From: an uncultured Succinatimonas sp.
Lineage (GTDB): Bacteria > Pseudomonadota > Gammaproteobacteria > Enterobacterales > Succinivibrionaceae
Reading direction: 5' to 3'
Assembly (NCBI RefSeq): GCF_905203285.1
Contig: NZ_CAJKVK010000112.1
Coordinates: 1-5,341 of the forward strand
DNA: 5,341 nt
Part shown: piece by piece, positions 5,329-5,341 of the stretch
How positions within the stretch are numbered: position 1 is the stretch's first letter
How the letters are laid out: the number at the start of each line of letters is the position of its first letter
Notes under the pieces: generated by a model
What the model was told of the DNA's origin: nothing
Database searches by the model: none
The model's input: the letters and a program-made list of their open reading frames with translations, nothing else
Translations under genes and position numbers: made by a program

Positions 5329-5341
5329 TAATCAAAGCCTT

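Overview
The window looks like chromosomal DNA of a gammaproteobacterium. The evidence is the conserved block ffh, rpsP, rimM, trmD, rplS on one strand, and proteins that read closest to Escherichia-type Ffh, RimM, TrmD and L19. GC content is moderate and the intergenic regions are AT-rich. I cannot fix the genus; an anaerobic gut lineage such as Succinivibrionaceae is only a guess.

Region 1 (1-641) is accessory DNA. The first 114 bases look like the right end of an IS200/IS605-family element: the last 24 codons of a tnpB-like gene, a row of hairpins typical of an omega (reRNA) scaffold, and a terminal GAGGATGTCAA. At the junction the sequence passes directly, with no duplication visible on this side, into the 3' part of an AAA+ ATPase/DUF4143 gene. 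The ATPase half is missing, so this is a transposon-interrupted gene whose other half should lie beyond the left edge of the element.

Region 2 (642-2176) holds ffh, the protein subunit of the signal recognition particle, with its own TATAAT promoter and a good intrinsic terminator. Region 3 (2177-2975) is a single RibD C-terminal-domain reductase of the dihydrofolate-reductase-like superfamily, sitting between ffh and the ribosomal operon.

Region 4 (2976-5341) is the rpsP-rimM-trmD-rplS operon. A promoter and a perfect leader hairpin precede rpsP. Gene spacings are 15, 2 and 1 bases, and the operon ends with a triple stop inside a hairpin followed by a terminator. It makes ribosomal protein S16, the 30S maturation factor RimM, the tRNA (guanine-37-N1)-methyltransferase TrmD and ribosomal protein L19, so it joins ribosome assembly to tRNA reading-frame maintenance. 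S16 carries an unusual Ala/Glu/Lys-rich tail.

The most unusual part is the IS605 end with its probable guide RNA at 1-130. The rest is largely core housekeeping. I see no rRNA, tRNA, CRISPR array or complete novel system.
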